From contig NZ_JACSMA010000001.1 of assembly GCF_018618415.1 (NCBI RefSeq), forward strand, positions 992,001 through 1,056,000: DNA of 64,000 bases, given 5' to 3'. A program made the position numbers and the translations under genes. Below the pieces are notes generated by a model. The model saw only the letters and a program-made list of their open reading frames with translations. It searched no databases and was not told where the DNA came from. Source of the DNA: Exiguobacterium sp. s146. Its GTDB lineage: Bacteria; Bacillota; Bacilli; Exiguobacteriales; Exiguobacteriaceae. This document shows, piece after piece, positions 1 to 7,371 of the stretch. Within the stretch, counting starts at the first letter, position 1. Each line of letters starts with the position of its first letter.

Positions 1-757
1 GACACAAGGCTTGAAGCCGGTCGTCTCGATTTATTCGACGTTCTTCCAACGTGCCTATGATCAGCTCGTGCACGACATTTGCCGTCAAAACTTGAACGTC
101 GTCTTCACGATTGACCGTTCTGGTCTCGTCGGAGCGGACGGGGAGACGCATCAAGGGGTATTCGATATCGCCTTTATGCGTCACGTGCCGAACATTCGCA
201 TCTTGATGGCGAAAGATGAGGACGAATTGCAACATCTCGTCTATTCGGCCTTGAAGTATGACGACGGTCCGATTGCCGTCCGGTTCCCGCGTGGGGAGGG
301 AATCGGCACACCGATGAGCGAGACCCTCCGCGAATTACCGCTCGATGTGTGGGAGACGGTCGCAGATGGGACGGACGTCGCCATCTTGACGTTCGGTCCG
401 CAAGTGCAAGACGCGCTCGAAGTGCGCGCCCTGCTTGAAGGTCAAGTGAGCGTCCGCGTCATCAACGCCCGGACGATCAAGCCGCTCGACGATGCCATGC
501 TCTCCGCTTTATATGCGGAAGGCATCCCGCTCGTCACGTTAGAGGAAGCGGCACTCGCCGGCGGATTCGGCAGCAGTGTGCTCGAACATGCGAGCGATGC
601 CGGCCAGTTCCCGCGCGTGCTCCGACTCGGCATTCCGGACCGCTATATCGAACACGGCGGCGTCAATCAGCTGCTCGAAGAAATCGGGCTCCGTCCGACG
701 CAAATCGCTGACTCGGTTCAGCAGTTCGTTCAAGTGACAAATCGACAGAATGTGTGA
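1..757 (+). CDS. dxs: 1-deoxy-D-xylulose-5-phosphate synthase, C-terminal part (5' end outside window)
   Basis: Thiamine-diphosphate enzyme joining pyruvate and glyceraldehyde 3-phosphate in the first step of MEP isoprenoid synthesis; cytosolic. The open frame runs in from the window edge (first full codon at base 2), so about 251 of some 630 residues are visible. They cover the transketolase pyrimidine-binding domain ([17 protein letters not shown], matching the family's DRAGLVGADGPTHHG block) and the C-terminal transketolase domain. The block carries Ser where Ala is usual. tlyA starts 6 bases after the stop, so the two are probably co-transcribed, as in Bacillus. The identification is firm; the start cannot be judged. 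Confidence 0.95.
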   Translation, partial: TQGLKPVVSIYSTFFQRAYDQLVHDICRQNLNVVFTIDRSGLVGADGETHQGVFDIAFMRHVPNIRILMAKDEDELQHLVYSALKYDDGPIAVRFPRGEGIGTPMSETLRELPLDVWETVADGTDVAILTFGPQVQDALEVRALLEGQVSVRVINARTIKPLDDAMLSALYAEGIPLVTLEEAALAGGFGSSVLEHASDAGQFPRVLRLGIPDRYIEHGGVNQLLEEIGLRPTQIADSVQQFVQVTNRQNV

Positions 758-763
758 GGAACT

Positions 764-1585
764 ATGGAAAAACGAAAGAAAACTAGATTAGATGTGCTCC
801 TCGTCGACCGCGGTTTAGCGGAGACGAGAGAGAAGGCGAAGCGGTCGGTCATGGCCGGGCTCGTCTATAGCGGGACCGAGCGGCTCGATAAGGCCGGCGA
901 CAAAGTGTTCGACGACATCCCGCTCGAAGTGAAAGGCCAGGTGTTGCCATACGTCGGACGGGGCGGACTGAAGCTTGAAAAAGCGCTCCAAGTCTTCCCG
1001 TTCGATGTGGCGGGTAACATCGGTATCGATATCGGCTCATCGACAGGCGGGTTCACTGATTGTGCGCTCCAAAACGGGGCCACGCAGATGTATGCGGTCG
1101 ATGTCGGCTATAACCAGTTGGCATGGAAGCTTCGGAGCGACGACCGCGTCGTCGTCATGGAGCGGATGAACTTCCGCCATGCGACCGCGGACCAGTTCCC
1201 GGTGGCGCCGGATTTCGCGACAATCGATGTCTCGTTCATTTCGCTCCGGCTCATGATTCCGCCGCTGAAGACGATTTTGAAGCCGGGCGGTATCGTCATG
1301 GCGCTCGTCAAGCCGCAATTTGAGGCCGGGAAGGCCGATGTCGGCAAAAAAGGCATCGTCCGGGATCGGGCCATACATGAACGGGTCGTCGACGACATGG
1401 TCCGTTACTTCGCCTCGGAAGGGTTCGAAGTCGCGGGACTCGATTTTTCACCAATCACGGGTGGGGATGGGAATATCGAATTCTTGTTATTCGCCCGTTT
1501 CACAGGTGTCGGCAGTGTCGACCCTGCCATCGACGTGGACGCGGTCATCGACGCCGCCCACGCACAATTGAAGAAGAACGCTTGA
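764..1585 (+). CDS. tlyA: TlyA/YqxC family 2'-O-ribose rRNA methyltransferase (hemolysin A family)
   Basis: 273 residues: an N-terminal S4 RNA-binding domain (about residues 5-65) followed by an FtsJ-type SAM methyltransferase domain. The SAM-binding motif DIGSSTGGFTDC lies near residue 89 and the VKPQFEAG motif near residue 183. Family members methylate ribosomal RNA riboses; the historical name hemolysin is misleading. The start ATG follows a GTGAGGA ribosome site. It lies between dxs and argR, as yqxC does in Bacillus. A strong terminator follows directly, so argR probably needs its own promoter. Confidence 0.92.
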   Translation: MEKRKKTRLDVLLVDRGLAETREKAKRSVMAGLVYSGTERLDKAGDKVFDDIPLEVKGQVLPYVGRGGLKLEKALQVFPFDVAGNIGIDIGSSTGGFTDCALQNGATQMYAVDVGYNQLAWKLRSDDRVVVMERMNFRHATADQFPVAPDFATIDVSFISLRLMIPPLKTILKPGGIVMALVKPQFEAGKADVGKKGIVRDRAIHERVVDDMVRYFASEGFEVAGLDFSPITGGDGNIEFLLFARFTGVGSVDPAIDVDAVIDAAHAQLKKNA

Positions 1586-1613
1586 GCTGCAGACGTTTCG
1601 TCTGCAGCTTTTT
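1586..1613 (+). terminator. Intrinsic terminator after tlyA
   Basis: Perfect 10-bp stem (1586-1595 with 1599-1608), 3-base loop, then a T run. It begins right after the tlyA stop codon. Confidence 0.92.
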
Positions 1614-1726
1614 CATGCGTGGATGCGACCGACTGGGGAAATCATCCTGCGAATGCTAGACCTTTTTTCGACAATACTTTAGAATGATACTGAGTATGTG
1701 AAACAACAAATGAGGTGTCAGCGAGT

Positions 1727-2176
1727 ATGAATAAAGGACAGCGTTTGATTAAAATTCGAGAAATCGTGACAAACCGTGAAATCGAGACGCAAGACGAGCT
1801 CGTCGACGAGCTGCATCGCTCTGGATATCCAGTGACCCAGGCAACGGTGTCACGGGACATTAAAGAGCTCCATCTCGTCAAAGTACCGCTCAATGACGGC
1901 CGCTATAAATATAGTCTGCCGGCCGATCAGCGCTTTAACCCGTACGGCAAAATGAAGCGGATTCTCGGTGACAGCTTCGTCTCGGTCGACTCGGCCCAAA
2001 ACTTGGTCGTCATGAAAGTGTTGCCCGGCAATGCGGATGCGATCGGTGTGTTGATCGACCACTTGTCATGGGATGAGTTGATTGGCACGGTGTGTGGCGA
2101 TGATACGATTTTGATGATTGCCCGGGACGAAGCGCAAGCGAAGCGAATCATCGAACGACTACTCGGAATGTTATGA
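1727..2176 (+). CDS. argR: Arginine repressor ArgR/AhrC
   Basis: Arginine-sensing hexameric regulator that represses biosynthetic and activates catabolic genes. The 149 residues equal the Bacillus AhrC length. The N-terminal winged helix contains [15 protein letters not shown] (about residues 38-52); the C-terminal oligomerization and arginine-binding domain contains [11 protein letters not shown] chose ATG 1727 rather than the in-frame GTG at 1715 because TGAGGTG at 1711-1717 is correctly spaced for 1727 and overlaps 1715. An ArgR-type box lies on the promoter of an arginine-type ABC transporter at 18.25 kb, a likely local target. recN follows after 13 bases. Confidence 0.95.
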   Translation: MNKGQRLIKIREIVTNREIETQDELVDELHRSGYPVTQATVSRDIKELHLVKVPLNDGRYKYSLPADQRFNPYGKMKRILGDSFVSVDSAQNLVVMKVLPGNADAIGVLIDHLSWDELIGTVCGDDTILMIARDEAQAKRIIERLLGML

Positions 2177-2189
2177 GGTGAATTATCGT

Positions 2190-3887
2190 ATGTTAGCAGA
2201 ACTATCGATCAAACAATTTGCGATCATCGATGAACTGAATATCACGTTCAAGCGTGGGATGACCGTATTGACGGGTGAGACCGGGGCGGGGAAATCCATC
2301 TTACTCGATGCCATCGGCCTGCTCGTCGGGGGCCGCGGTTCGAGTGAGTTCGTCCGCTATGGCCAAGACAAGGCAGAAATCGAAGGGCTGTTCAACGTCG
2401 AACCCGATCATCCGATTATCGAAGCGGCGACGCAATACGGTATCGAGATTGAAGAAGGGACCGTCATCTTGCGCCGCGACCTACATAGCAGCGGAAAGAG
2501 CGTTTGCCGTGTCAACGGCAAGATGATGCCGTTGTCGACACTTCGCGAGCTCGGACGTCTACTCGTCGATATTCACGGCCAGCATGAGCACCAACACTTG
2601 ATGGATGCCGAATACCATCTCGGCATTTTGGATAGTTTTGCCGAAGCCGAGCTCGCGCCGCTCCTTGAGCGTTATCGTGAGGCTTATGTCGATTGGAAGA
2701 ACGTCGCCGATGAGTTGAAACGATTGAGTCAAAGCGAACAAGAGCTGGCCCAGCGGATGGACCTGCTCGCGTTCCAGACGAATGAGATTGAGGCGGCCGA
2801 ACTAAAAGTCGGCGAAGAACAGGCGCTCACCGAGGAACGGAATGAGCTCGCCAACTTCGAGCGGATTCATCAGCACGTCCGGTTATCGTATGAGGCCGTC
2901 GCGGACGAATCGAAAGGGCTCGACCAAATCGGGATCGCCATGCGAGAGATGGAGGAAGCGTCCTCGCTGTCGACATCACTTGCGCCGATGGCTGAGACGA
3001 TCTCGAACGCTTACTTCTTGCTCGAGGACGCCAAATTCCAGTTGCGGGACCAGCTCGACTCGCTCGAGTTCGACCCAATCCGTCTTGACGAGATTGAGAC
3101 GAGGCTCGCCTTGTTCCAACAGTTGAAACGAAAATACGGGGCCACGATTGATGAGGTCATCACATATGGGGAGAAAATCGCCGAAGAGTTAAAATCGATG
3201 ACGAATCGGGAAGAACACTTGCAAGAACTCTCGGACCGGCTCGCCCGGCTCGAGCAACAAGTGCGCACGACCGGACTCGCGTTATCGGCAGCCCGCAAAC
3301 AAGCGGCGACCGAGCTCGAGAAAGCGATTCAGCGTGAATTGAAAGAATTGTATATGGAGAAGACCCAGTTCGAAGTTCGATTCAAAGAAGGGCCGTTCAA
3401 AGCGGACGGACTCGACCAAGTCGAATTCTATATGATGACGAACGTCGGGGAACCGTTCAAACCGCTCGCCAAAGTGGCATCAGGCGGAGAACTGTCGCGT
3501 GTCATGCTCGCGTTGAAGTCAATTTTCTCGCGCACGGTCGGTGTCGCGTCCATCATCTTCGATGAAGTCGATACAGGCGTGTCGGGACGTGTCGCCCAAG
3601 CGATGGGTGAGAAGATTTTCCGCCTGTCGGTCGGGTCGCAAGTGCTCTGCATCACCCACTTGGCCCAAGTCGCCGCCATGGCCGACCAGCACTTGTATAT
3701 CACGAAGACGGAGACGGATGAGCGCACGAAGACGAACGTCTCGACGCTCGGCCATGCCGACCGGGTCGATGAGCTCGGACGGATGATTGCCGGGGCGCAG
3801 ATGACGGATTTGACGAAGCAACACGTGGAGGAACTGCTCACCATGTCCCTCCAATTAAAACGGAAGTTTATCGAAGGGGTGTCTTAA
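2190..3887 (+). CDS. recN: DNA repair protein RecN
   Basis: SMC-like ATPase acting early in recombinational double-strand break repair. 565 residues: Walker A GETGAGKS near residue 30, long coiled-coil segments in the middle, and Walker B FDEVDTGVSG near residue 455. ATG 2190 follows TGAGGTG at 2173-2179. A longer open frame reaching back into argR is ignored because it would overlap argR in another frame. The stop codon abuts the TTG start of spo0A. In sporulating bacilli spoIVB lies at that junction; here it is missing. Confidence 0.95.
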   Translation: MLAELSIKQFAIIDELNITFKRGMTVLTGETGAGKSILLDAIGLLVGGRGSSEFVRYGQDKAEIEGLFNVEPDHPIIEAATQYGIEIEEGTVILRRDLHSSGKSVCRVNGKMMPLSTLRELGRLLVDIHGQHEHQHLMDAEYHLGILDSFAEAELAPLLERYREAYVDWKNVADELKRLSQSEQELAQRMDLLAFQTNEIEAAELKVGEEQALTEERNELANFERIHQHVRLSYEAVADESKGLDQIGIAMREMEEASSLSTSLAPMAETISNAYFLLEDAKFQLRDQLDSLEFDPIRLDEIETRLALFQQLKRKYGATIDEVITYGEKIAEELKSMTNREEHLQELSDRLARLEQQVRTTGLALSAARKQAATELEKAIQRELKELYMEKTQFEVRFKEGPFKADGLDQVEFYMMTNVGEPFKPLAKVASGGELSRVMLALKSIFSRTVGVASIIFDEVDTGVSGRVAQAMGEKIFRLSVGSQVLCITHLAQVAAMADQHLYITKTETDERTKTNVSTLGHADRVDELGRMIAGAQMTDLTKQHVEELLTMSLQLKRKFIEGVS

Positions 3888-4619
3888 TTGATCACATTAT
3901 GCATCGCGGACGACAATCGAGAAATCGTCGATTTGTTGACCCGCCAACTCGAGTCCGAAGACGATTTAAAAGTCGTCGGGACCGCCTACGACGGCGAGGC
4001 ATGCTTAGACGTCGTCAAGACACACCAGCCGGACGTGCTTCTGCTCGACATCATCATGCCTCACCTAGACGGTATCGGTGTCCTCGAACGATTACAGACG
4101 GAATTGGCGCACGCCAAGCCGGAAGTGATTATGCTCAGTGCGTTCGGGAAAGATGAGGTCACGAAGCAGGCCGTGCAACTCGGCGCTTCTTACTTTTTGG
4201 TCAAGCCGTTCAACATTCAACAACTGATCACGAAAATCCGTGAACTCGCCGCCGGTTCGAGCCGAGAGTTCGAGGCGATGTCGCCGGAAGAACTCGATAT
4301 CTCGTTGTTGTTGCAACAGCTCGGCATCTCGCCGCGCATCAAAGGATTCAAGTACATCCGTCAAGCCGTCGTGTACGTCCGGGAGCGTCAGGAACTGCTC
4401 GGATTGATTACGAAGGAGCTTTATCCGATGGTCGCGAAAGAACATGAGACGACTTCGTCGCGTGTCGAGCGGGCGATGCGTCACGCCATCAAGACGGCTT
4501 GGGAAAACGGGATGCGCGATCATGAGATGTTCGACGGACGCCCCGAGCGCGAACGCAGTCCGAAAAACTCGGAATTCATCTCCTATTTCGTCACGTATCA
4601 ATCGTTCAAACAACAATAA
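3888..4619 (+). CDS. spo0A: Response regulator Spo0A
   Basis: Phosphorelay-controlled transcription factor, 243 residues (Bacillus about 267). Receiver domain at residues 1-120 with the phospho-acceptor region LLLDIIMPHLDG; C-terminal Spo0A DNA-binding domain with the diagnostic helix SRVERAMRHAIKTAW. The start is TTG immediately after the recN stop, served by GAAGGGGTG inside recN, so translation is probably coupled. The interdomain linker is shorter than in Bacillus. Exiguobacterium is generally regarded as non-sporulating, so here Spo0A probably controls stationary-phase or biofilm functions (inference). Confidence 0.95.
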   Translation: MITLCIADDNREIVDLLTRQLESEDDLKVVGTAYDGEACLDVVKTHQPDVLLLDIIMPHLDGIGVLERLQTELAHAKPEVIMLSAFGKDEVTKQAVQLGASYFLVKPFNIQQLITKIRELAAGSSREFEAMSPEELDISLLLQQLGISPRIKGFKYIRQAVVYVRERQELLGLITKELYPMVAKEHETTSSRVERAMRHAIKTAWENGMRDHEMFDGRPERERSPKNSEFISYFVTYQSFKQQ

Positions 4620-4622
4620 ACG

Positions 4623-4652
4623 ATCAGGAGGCCCTCCTCCTGATTTTCTTTT
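4623..4652 (+). terminator. Intrinsic terminator after spo0A
   Basis: 9-bp stem 4623-4631 with 4636-4644, then a T-rich tail. It separates spo0A from the RNA transcription unit downstream. Confidence 0.9.
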
Positions 4653-4662
4653 ACTTTGTGAA

Positions 4663-4699
4663 AGAAAGCGCTTGCAAATCGAGCGAAACTTGTTATAAT
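4663..4699 (+). promoter_or_regulatory. Sigma-A promoter with overlapping cre (CcpA) site for the RNA gene
   Basis: -35 TTGCAA (4672-4677), 16-base spacer, perfect -10 TATAAT (4694-4699). AGAAAGCGCTTGCA at 4663-4676 matches 12 of 14 positions of the CcpA consensus TGWAANCGNTNWCA and overlaps the -35. That geometry predicts repression on preferred sugars. The expected transcription start is near 4706. Confidence 0.7.
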
Positions 4700-5158
4700 A
4701 AAGGTGTACCAAGTTACTTGGACGAGCGTCAGATGAACGCTTTCTAACGTGTTCCGGAACAGGTTAGAGCAAGAAATCATCTCGGACCGCTATCCGTCAA
4801 TAGCTCAGAGGTGGGAACGACATCTCAAATCGTCATCGTCCCGACGAGAGGTCGCGACGTTCGCTCATTCGCGAGGCGATTCCGGCATCGCGTTCGAAGC
4901 TAGGGACCGTGCCGGGGAAAACGAATCGTTCAGTTGACCAAAAGGAGTGTTGTCAACCGTTGAACAGTTTATGGCAAGCGTTCGACTTCACGATGGATGG
5001 TTCGACATGACCCGATGAATAATCGTTAGTAACTCGAATGGGTACGTTTCCGTTCACGCAAGACGGCAGTTACTAATTTCTTTCAAACTTCTTCATTAAG
5101 AAGACCATTGGACCTCATGTCACAAGATTGTAGCAAGTAGGAAAGGAGATCATCCGTA

Positions 5159-5182
5159 GTGATCACAATTCAATACGAATAA
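5159..5182 (+). other. Possible 7-codon mini-ORF in the structured RNA
   Basis: GTG start reading MITIQYE then stop, 10 bases after a near-perfect ribosome site AAAGGAG (5142-5148). Hairpin GATCA/TGATC (5148-5152 with 5160-5164) would cover the start codon. This could be a leader peptide or chance. A second weakly supported peptide, MNSLWQAFDFTMDGST, could start at TTG 4960 behind AAAGGAG at 4941-4947. Confidence 0.3.
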
Positions 5183-5227
5183 AAAGGTTCCGCACTTGAA
5201 ATGAAGTCAAGTTAGGGAACCTTTTTT
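5181..5227 (+). terminator. Strong bidirectional terminator between the RNA gene and yqzF
   Basis: Outer stem 5182-5191 with 5216-5225, inner stem 5194-5199 with 5207-5212, T run after it and A run before it. It can therefore end both the RNA and the leftward yqzF transcript. Confidence 0.9.
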
Positions 5228-5231
5228 GTGT

Positions 5232-5480
5232 TCAAGAATCTATTCGTGGGACTTTGCCTGTTTTCTTGTCACGATTGAAGATATAACCTGCCACGAAACC
5301 GATCCCGCCCATCGCGATCAACAGTCCAAACGTTCCTTGTAACATCGAGGCGGCTGCCACCGACTCGATCCAAGAAAACGGGACGCTCGTCTTGAGGAAG
5401 AAACTGTCGCGAAGTAACTTGATGCCGTAGACACCGAAGAGGCCAGGGATGATTAAGATCAACAGTGCGATGATGCGCAT
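5232..5480 (-). CDS. yqzF: YqzF-like DUF2627 membrane protein
   Basis: 82 residues with two membrane helices (about 3-22 and 43-66), a family-typical LIPGLFGVYGIKLLRDS-like N-terminal segment and a basic C-terminus. This matches the DUF2627 family, whose B. subtilis member yqzF also sits beside bkdR; function unknown. Transcribed away from bkdR with an AAGGAGGAG ribosome site. It shares the terminator with the RNA gene. Confidence 0.8.
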   Translation of the reverse strand: MRIIALLILIIPGLFGVYGIKLLRDSFFLKTSVPFSWIESVAAASMLQGTFGLLIAMGGIGFVAGYIFNRDKKTGKVPRIDS

Positions 5481-5549
5481 AGGATCTCCTCCTTAACACT
5501 CATTATTTTAACAGAAAATACATAGGTCGACACGGTCTTTTTTGTGAGG

Positions 5550-5578
5550 TTGCGAAATCAGTTCAGGTTCAGTAGCAT
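5550..5578 (+). promoter_or_regulatory. Probable sigma-A promoter of bkdR
   Basis: TTGCGA (5550-5555), 17-base spacer, TAGCAT (5573-5578), 34 bases before the bkdR start. Confidence 0.45.
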
Positions 5579-5611
5579 GAATGCAGAACGGTAAAATTGG
5601 GGGATTTCAGA

Positions 5612-7249
5612 ATGAATAAACGATTGATGATTGTCGGTGCGGGGAAAGGCGGGACCGAGGTGTTGAAAATGTTGCTCGACTCGCCGCTCGCCACCGTCGT
5701 CGCCGTCATCGACCCGGAGTCGACGGCCGAAGGGATGCAACTCGCACGGAACCAGGGGATTATGACGGCGGGAGATTGGCGGGCGTGTGCCGACAAACGT
5801 CTCGATTTTGTGATTGAGACGACTGGCCGCTCCGAGACGTTCGATGAATTGAAAGGACATTTCGCGGAAGCGGTCGTTCTGCCCGGCGAGTTCATCCGCA
5901 TCGTCGTCGAACGGTTGAAGCAGAACCAACAGATGCTCGAGGCGATTATCGACTGTACGAGCGAGGCGATCTCCGTCGCCGACCATCACGGGAACACGAT
6001 TTTAATCAACCCGTCCTATACGCGGCTGACAGGATTCAAGAAAGAAGACGTCGTCGACAAGCCGGCGACGGCCGACATCGGCATGCAGGAGAGCGTCCAC
6101 TTGAAAGTGTTGTCGACCGGGCAAGGCGTCCGCGATATCCGGATGCAAATCGGGGCGACGCGGCGCGATATTCTCGTCAACGCCGAACCGATTATCGTCG
6201 AAGGGAAATTGCGCGGGTCGGTCGGTGTCATCCGGGACGTGTCTCAAATTCGGGCGCTCCGTGACGAGCTGCAAGAAGCGAAGACGCGCATCCGCAACCT
6301 CGAGGCGAAATACCAGTTCGCCGACATCATCGCATCGAGCGACGCGATGCGCTTCGTCATCGAACAGGCCCGTCTTGCCGCGGTCACGCCGGTCACCGTC
6401 CTCATTCGCGGGGAGTCGGGGACGGGCAAGGAACTGTTCGCCCACGCCATTCATGGCGAGTCCCCGCGCAAATATAAGAAATTCGTCCGTGTCAATTGCG
6501 CGGCCATCTCCCCGACGCTCCTCGAGAGTGAATTGTTCGGCTACGAGAACGGCGCCTTCAGCGGGGCGAAACGTGGGGGCAAGGTCGGTTATTTCGAAGA
6601 GGCCGATGGCGGCTCGCTCTTCTTAGACGAGATTGGCGAACTGCCGGTCGATGTCCAAGTCAAACTGCTCCGTGTGCTGCAGGAGCATGAAATCGTCCGG
6701 GTCGGGGGCACGAATGCGATCCCGGTCGATGTCCGCATCATCGCGGCGACGAATGCCGACCTTGAACAGAAAGTGACGGACGGCACGTTCCGTGAGGACC
6801 TATACTATCGAATCAACCGGATGCCAATCCATATCCCGCCGCTCCGGGACCGGCTCGAAGAAATCGAGCCGCTCTGCGAACGCATCGTCCGCAAGCTGAA
6901 CCAAGAGTACGGGCGGAGCGTGCGCGGGGTGAACCGCGAGGCGACCGAGCTATTGAAGAATCAATATTGGAAAGGGAACGTTCGTGAGCTCGAGAACGTC
7001 CTCGGGCGGGCCATCATCTATATGGCGACTTCCGAGCAATGGATCGCGCCGCACCACCTGCAACTGTCACCTCGCGTCGCTTCGGCCCGACCGACCGATT
7101 CGCTGTCGTTACAAGACGCCGTCTCGCGCTATGAGCGGGATTTGATTGAACGGGCCATCGAGGAGGCGGACGGCAACAAGTCGGAGGCTGCGCGTCGATT
7201 ACACATTTCGATTCGGACGCTGTATAATAAACTCGAACGCATGCAATAA
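5612..7249 (+). CDS. bkdR: Sigma-54-dependent activator BkdR
   Basis: 545 residues. The N-terminus looks like a nucleotide-binding fold (MIVGAGKGGTEVLKML). A PAS domain lies at about 110-215, followed by an AAA+ sigma-54 activator domain with Walker A GESGTGKE near 268 and the sigma-54-contact loop GAFSGA near 313 (Ser where Thr is usual). A Fis-type helix-turn-helix (SEAARRLHISIRTLYNKL) is at the end. Activates the adjacent bkd operon with the sigma-54 (SigL) polymerase. ATG 5612 follows GGGGGAT. The gene lies directly upstream of a -24/-12 promoter and a palindrome suited to its binding. The probable ligand of the N-terminal fold is unknown. Confidence 0.92.
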   Translation: MNKRLMIVGAGKGGTEVLKMLLDSPLATVVAVIDPESTAEGMQLARNQGIMTAGDWRACADKRLDFVIETTGRSETFDELKGHFAEAVVLPGEFIRIVVERLKQNQQMLEAIIDCTSEAISVADHHGNTILINPSYTRLTGFKKEDVVDKPATADIGMQESVHLKVLSTGQGVRDIRMQIGATRRDILVNAEPIIVEGKLRGSVGVIRDVSQIRALRDELQEAKTRIRNLEAKYQFADIIASSDAMRFVIEQARLAAVTPVTVLIRGESGTGKELFAHAIHGESPRKYKKFVRVNCAAISPTLLESELFGYENGAFSGAKRGGKVGYFEEADGGSLFLDEIGELPVDVQVKLLRVLQEHEIVRVGGTNAIPVDVRIIAATNADLEQKVTDGTFREDLYYRINRMPIHIPPLRDRLEEIEPLCERIVRKLNQEYGRSVRGVNREATELLKNQYWKGNVRELENVLGRAIIYMATSEQWIAPHHLQLSPRVASARPTDSLSLQDAVSRYERDLIERAIEEADGNKSEAARRLHISIRTLYNKLERMQ

Positions 7250-7255
7250 TTTACC

Positions 7256-7289
7256 TGCACTTTTTTTCACACCATGCACAAAAGTGCAT
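7256..7289 (+). promoter_or_regulatory. Candidate BkdR upstream activating site
   Basis: Perfect inverted repeat ATGCAC-AAAA-GTGCAT at 7274-7289, with a further TGCAC half-site at 7256-7260. It lies about 32-65 bases upstream of the -24 element, an enhancer-like position. Assignment to BkdR is inference. Confidence 0.55.
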
Positions 7290-7302
7290 AGTAAACGACC
7301 GA

Positions 7303-7316
7303 TTAAAGCGCTTTCA
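7303..7316 (+). promoter_or_regulatory. cre site (CcpA) upstream of ptb
   Basis: TTAAAGCGCTTTCA matches 13 of 14 positions of TGWAANCGNTNWCA. It lies between the upstream palindrome and the -24/-12 promoter, where CcpA could block looping by BkdR. Confidence 0.65.
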
Positions 7317-7320
7317 AAAG

Positions 7321-7336
7321 TGGAAACAATCTTGCA
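7321..7336 (+). promoter_or_regulatory. Sigma-54 (SigL) -24/-12 promoter of the bkd operon
   Basis: TGGAAACAATCTTGCA fits TGGCAC-N5-TTGCW with the invariant GG and GC 10 bases apart. The context (activator gene upstream, degradation operon downstream) is as in B. subtilis. Confidence 0.8.
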
Positions 7337-7371
7337 TGATAAAAGATGAAGACAGGCAAGGGGGGACATGC

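Larger units (their letters stand above)
4706..5227 (+). ncRNA. Candidate large structured RNA (about 520 nt), family unknown
   Basis: No convincing protein gene lies between spo0A and yqzF, yet the stretch has a good promoter and a strong terminator. Hairpins visible by eye: 4709-4721, 4726-4740, 4744-4767, 4808-4826, and 4928-4965 (11 bp in two blocks, loop containing AAAGGAG). Further hairpins are 5026-5076 (9-bp outer stem TTAGTAACT/AGTTACTAA enclosing a 4-bp inner hairpin), 5088-5103 and 5148-5164. This density suggests a structured regulatory or catalytic RNA. I found no RNase P, tmRNA, T-box or glmS hallmarks. Extremophile OLE RNA is of similar size and is reported near this gene neighbourhood in other Bacillota, but I cannot confirm homology and no oapA gene is visible. 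Confidence 0.6.

Noticed and set aside
4749-4937. 62-codon open frame inside the structured RNA region
   Set aside because: No ribosome site, odd composition with many Arg/Ser, no family resemblance, and it runs across several hairpins. Read as chance frame.
4970-5010. GGATGGTTCGACATGAC resembles the tmRNA 5' block
   Set aside because: No tRNA-Ala-like acceptor ends, no CCA and no tag-peptide frame in the right place. RNase P (GAGGAAAGTCC) and T-box (AGGGTGG-ACCGCG) hallmarks are also missing.
4700-5230. Firm assignment as OLE RNA
   Set aside because: Size and neighbourhood fit, but I cannot recall the consensus well enough to match it, and the usual partner gene oapA is not adjacent; yqzF is too small and on the other strand.
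5558-5989. 143-codon minus-strand frame opposite bkdR
   Set aside because: Arg/Asp/His-rich antisense shadow typical of GC-rich third codon positions; no ribosome site. The same applies to other long antisense frames, for example 4092-4712, 7534-8076, 14378-14902 and 16745-17320.
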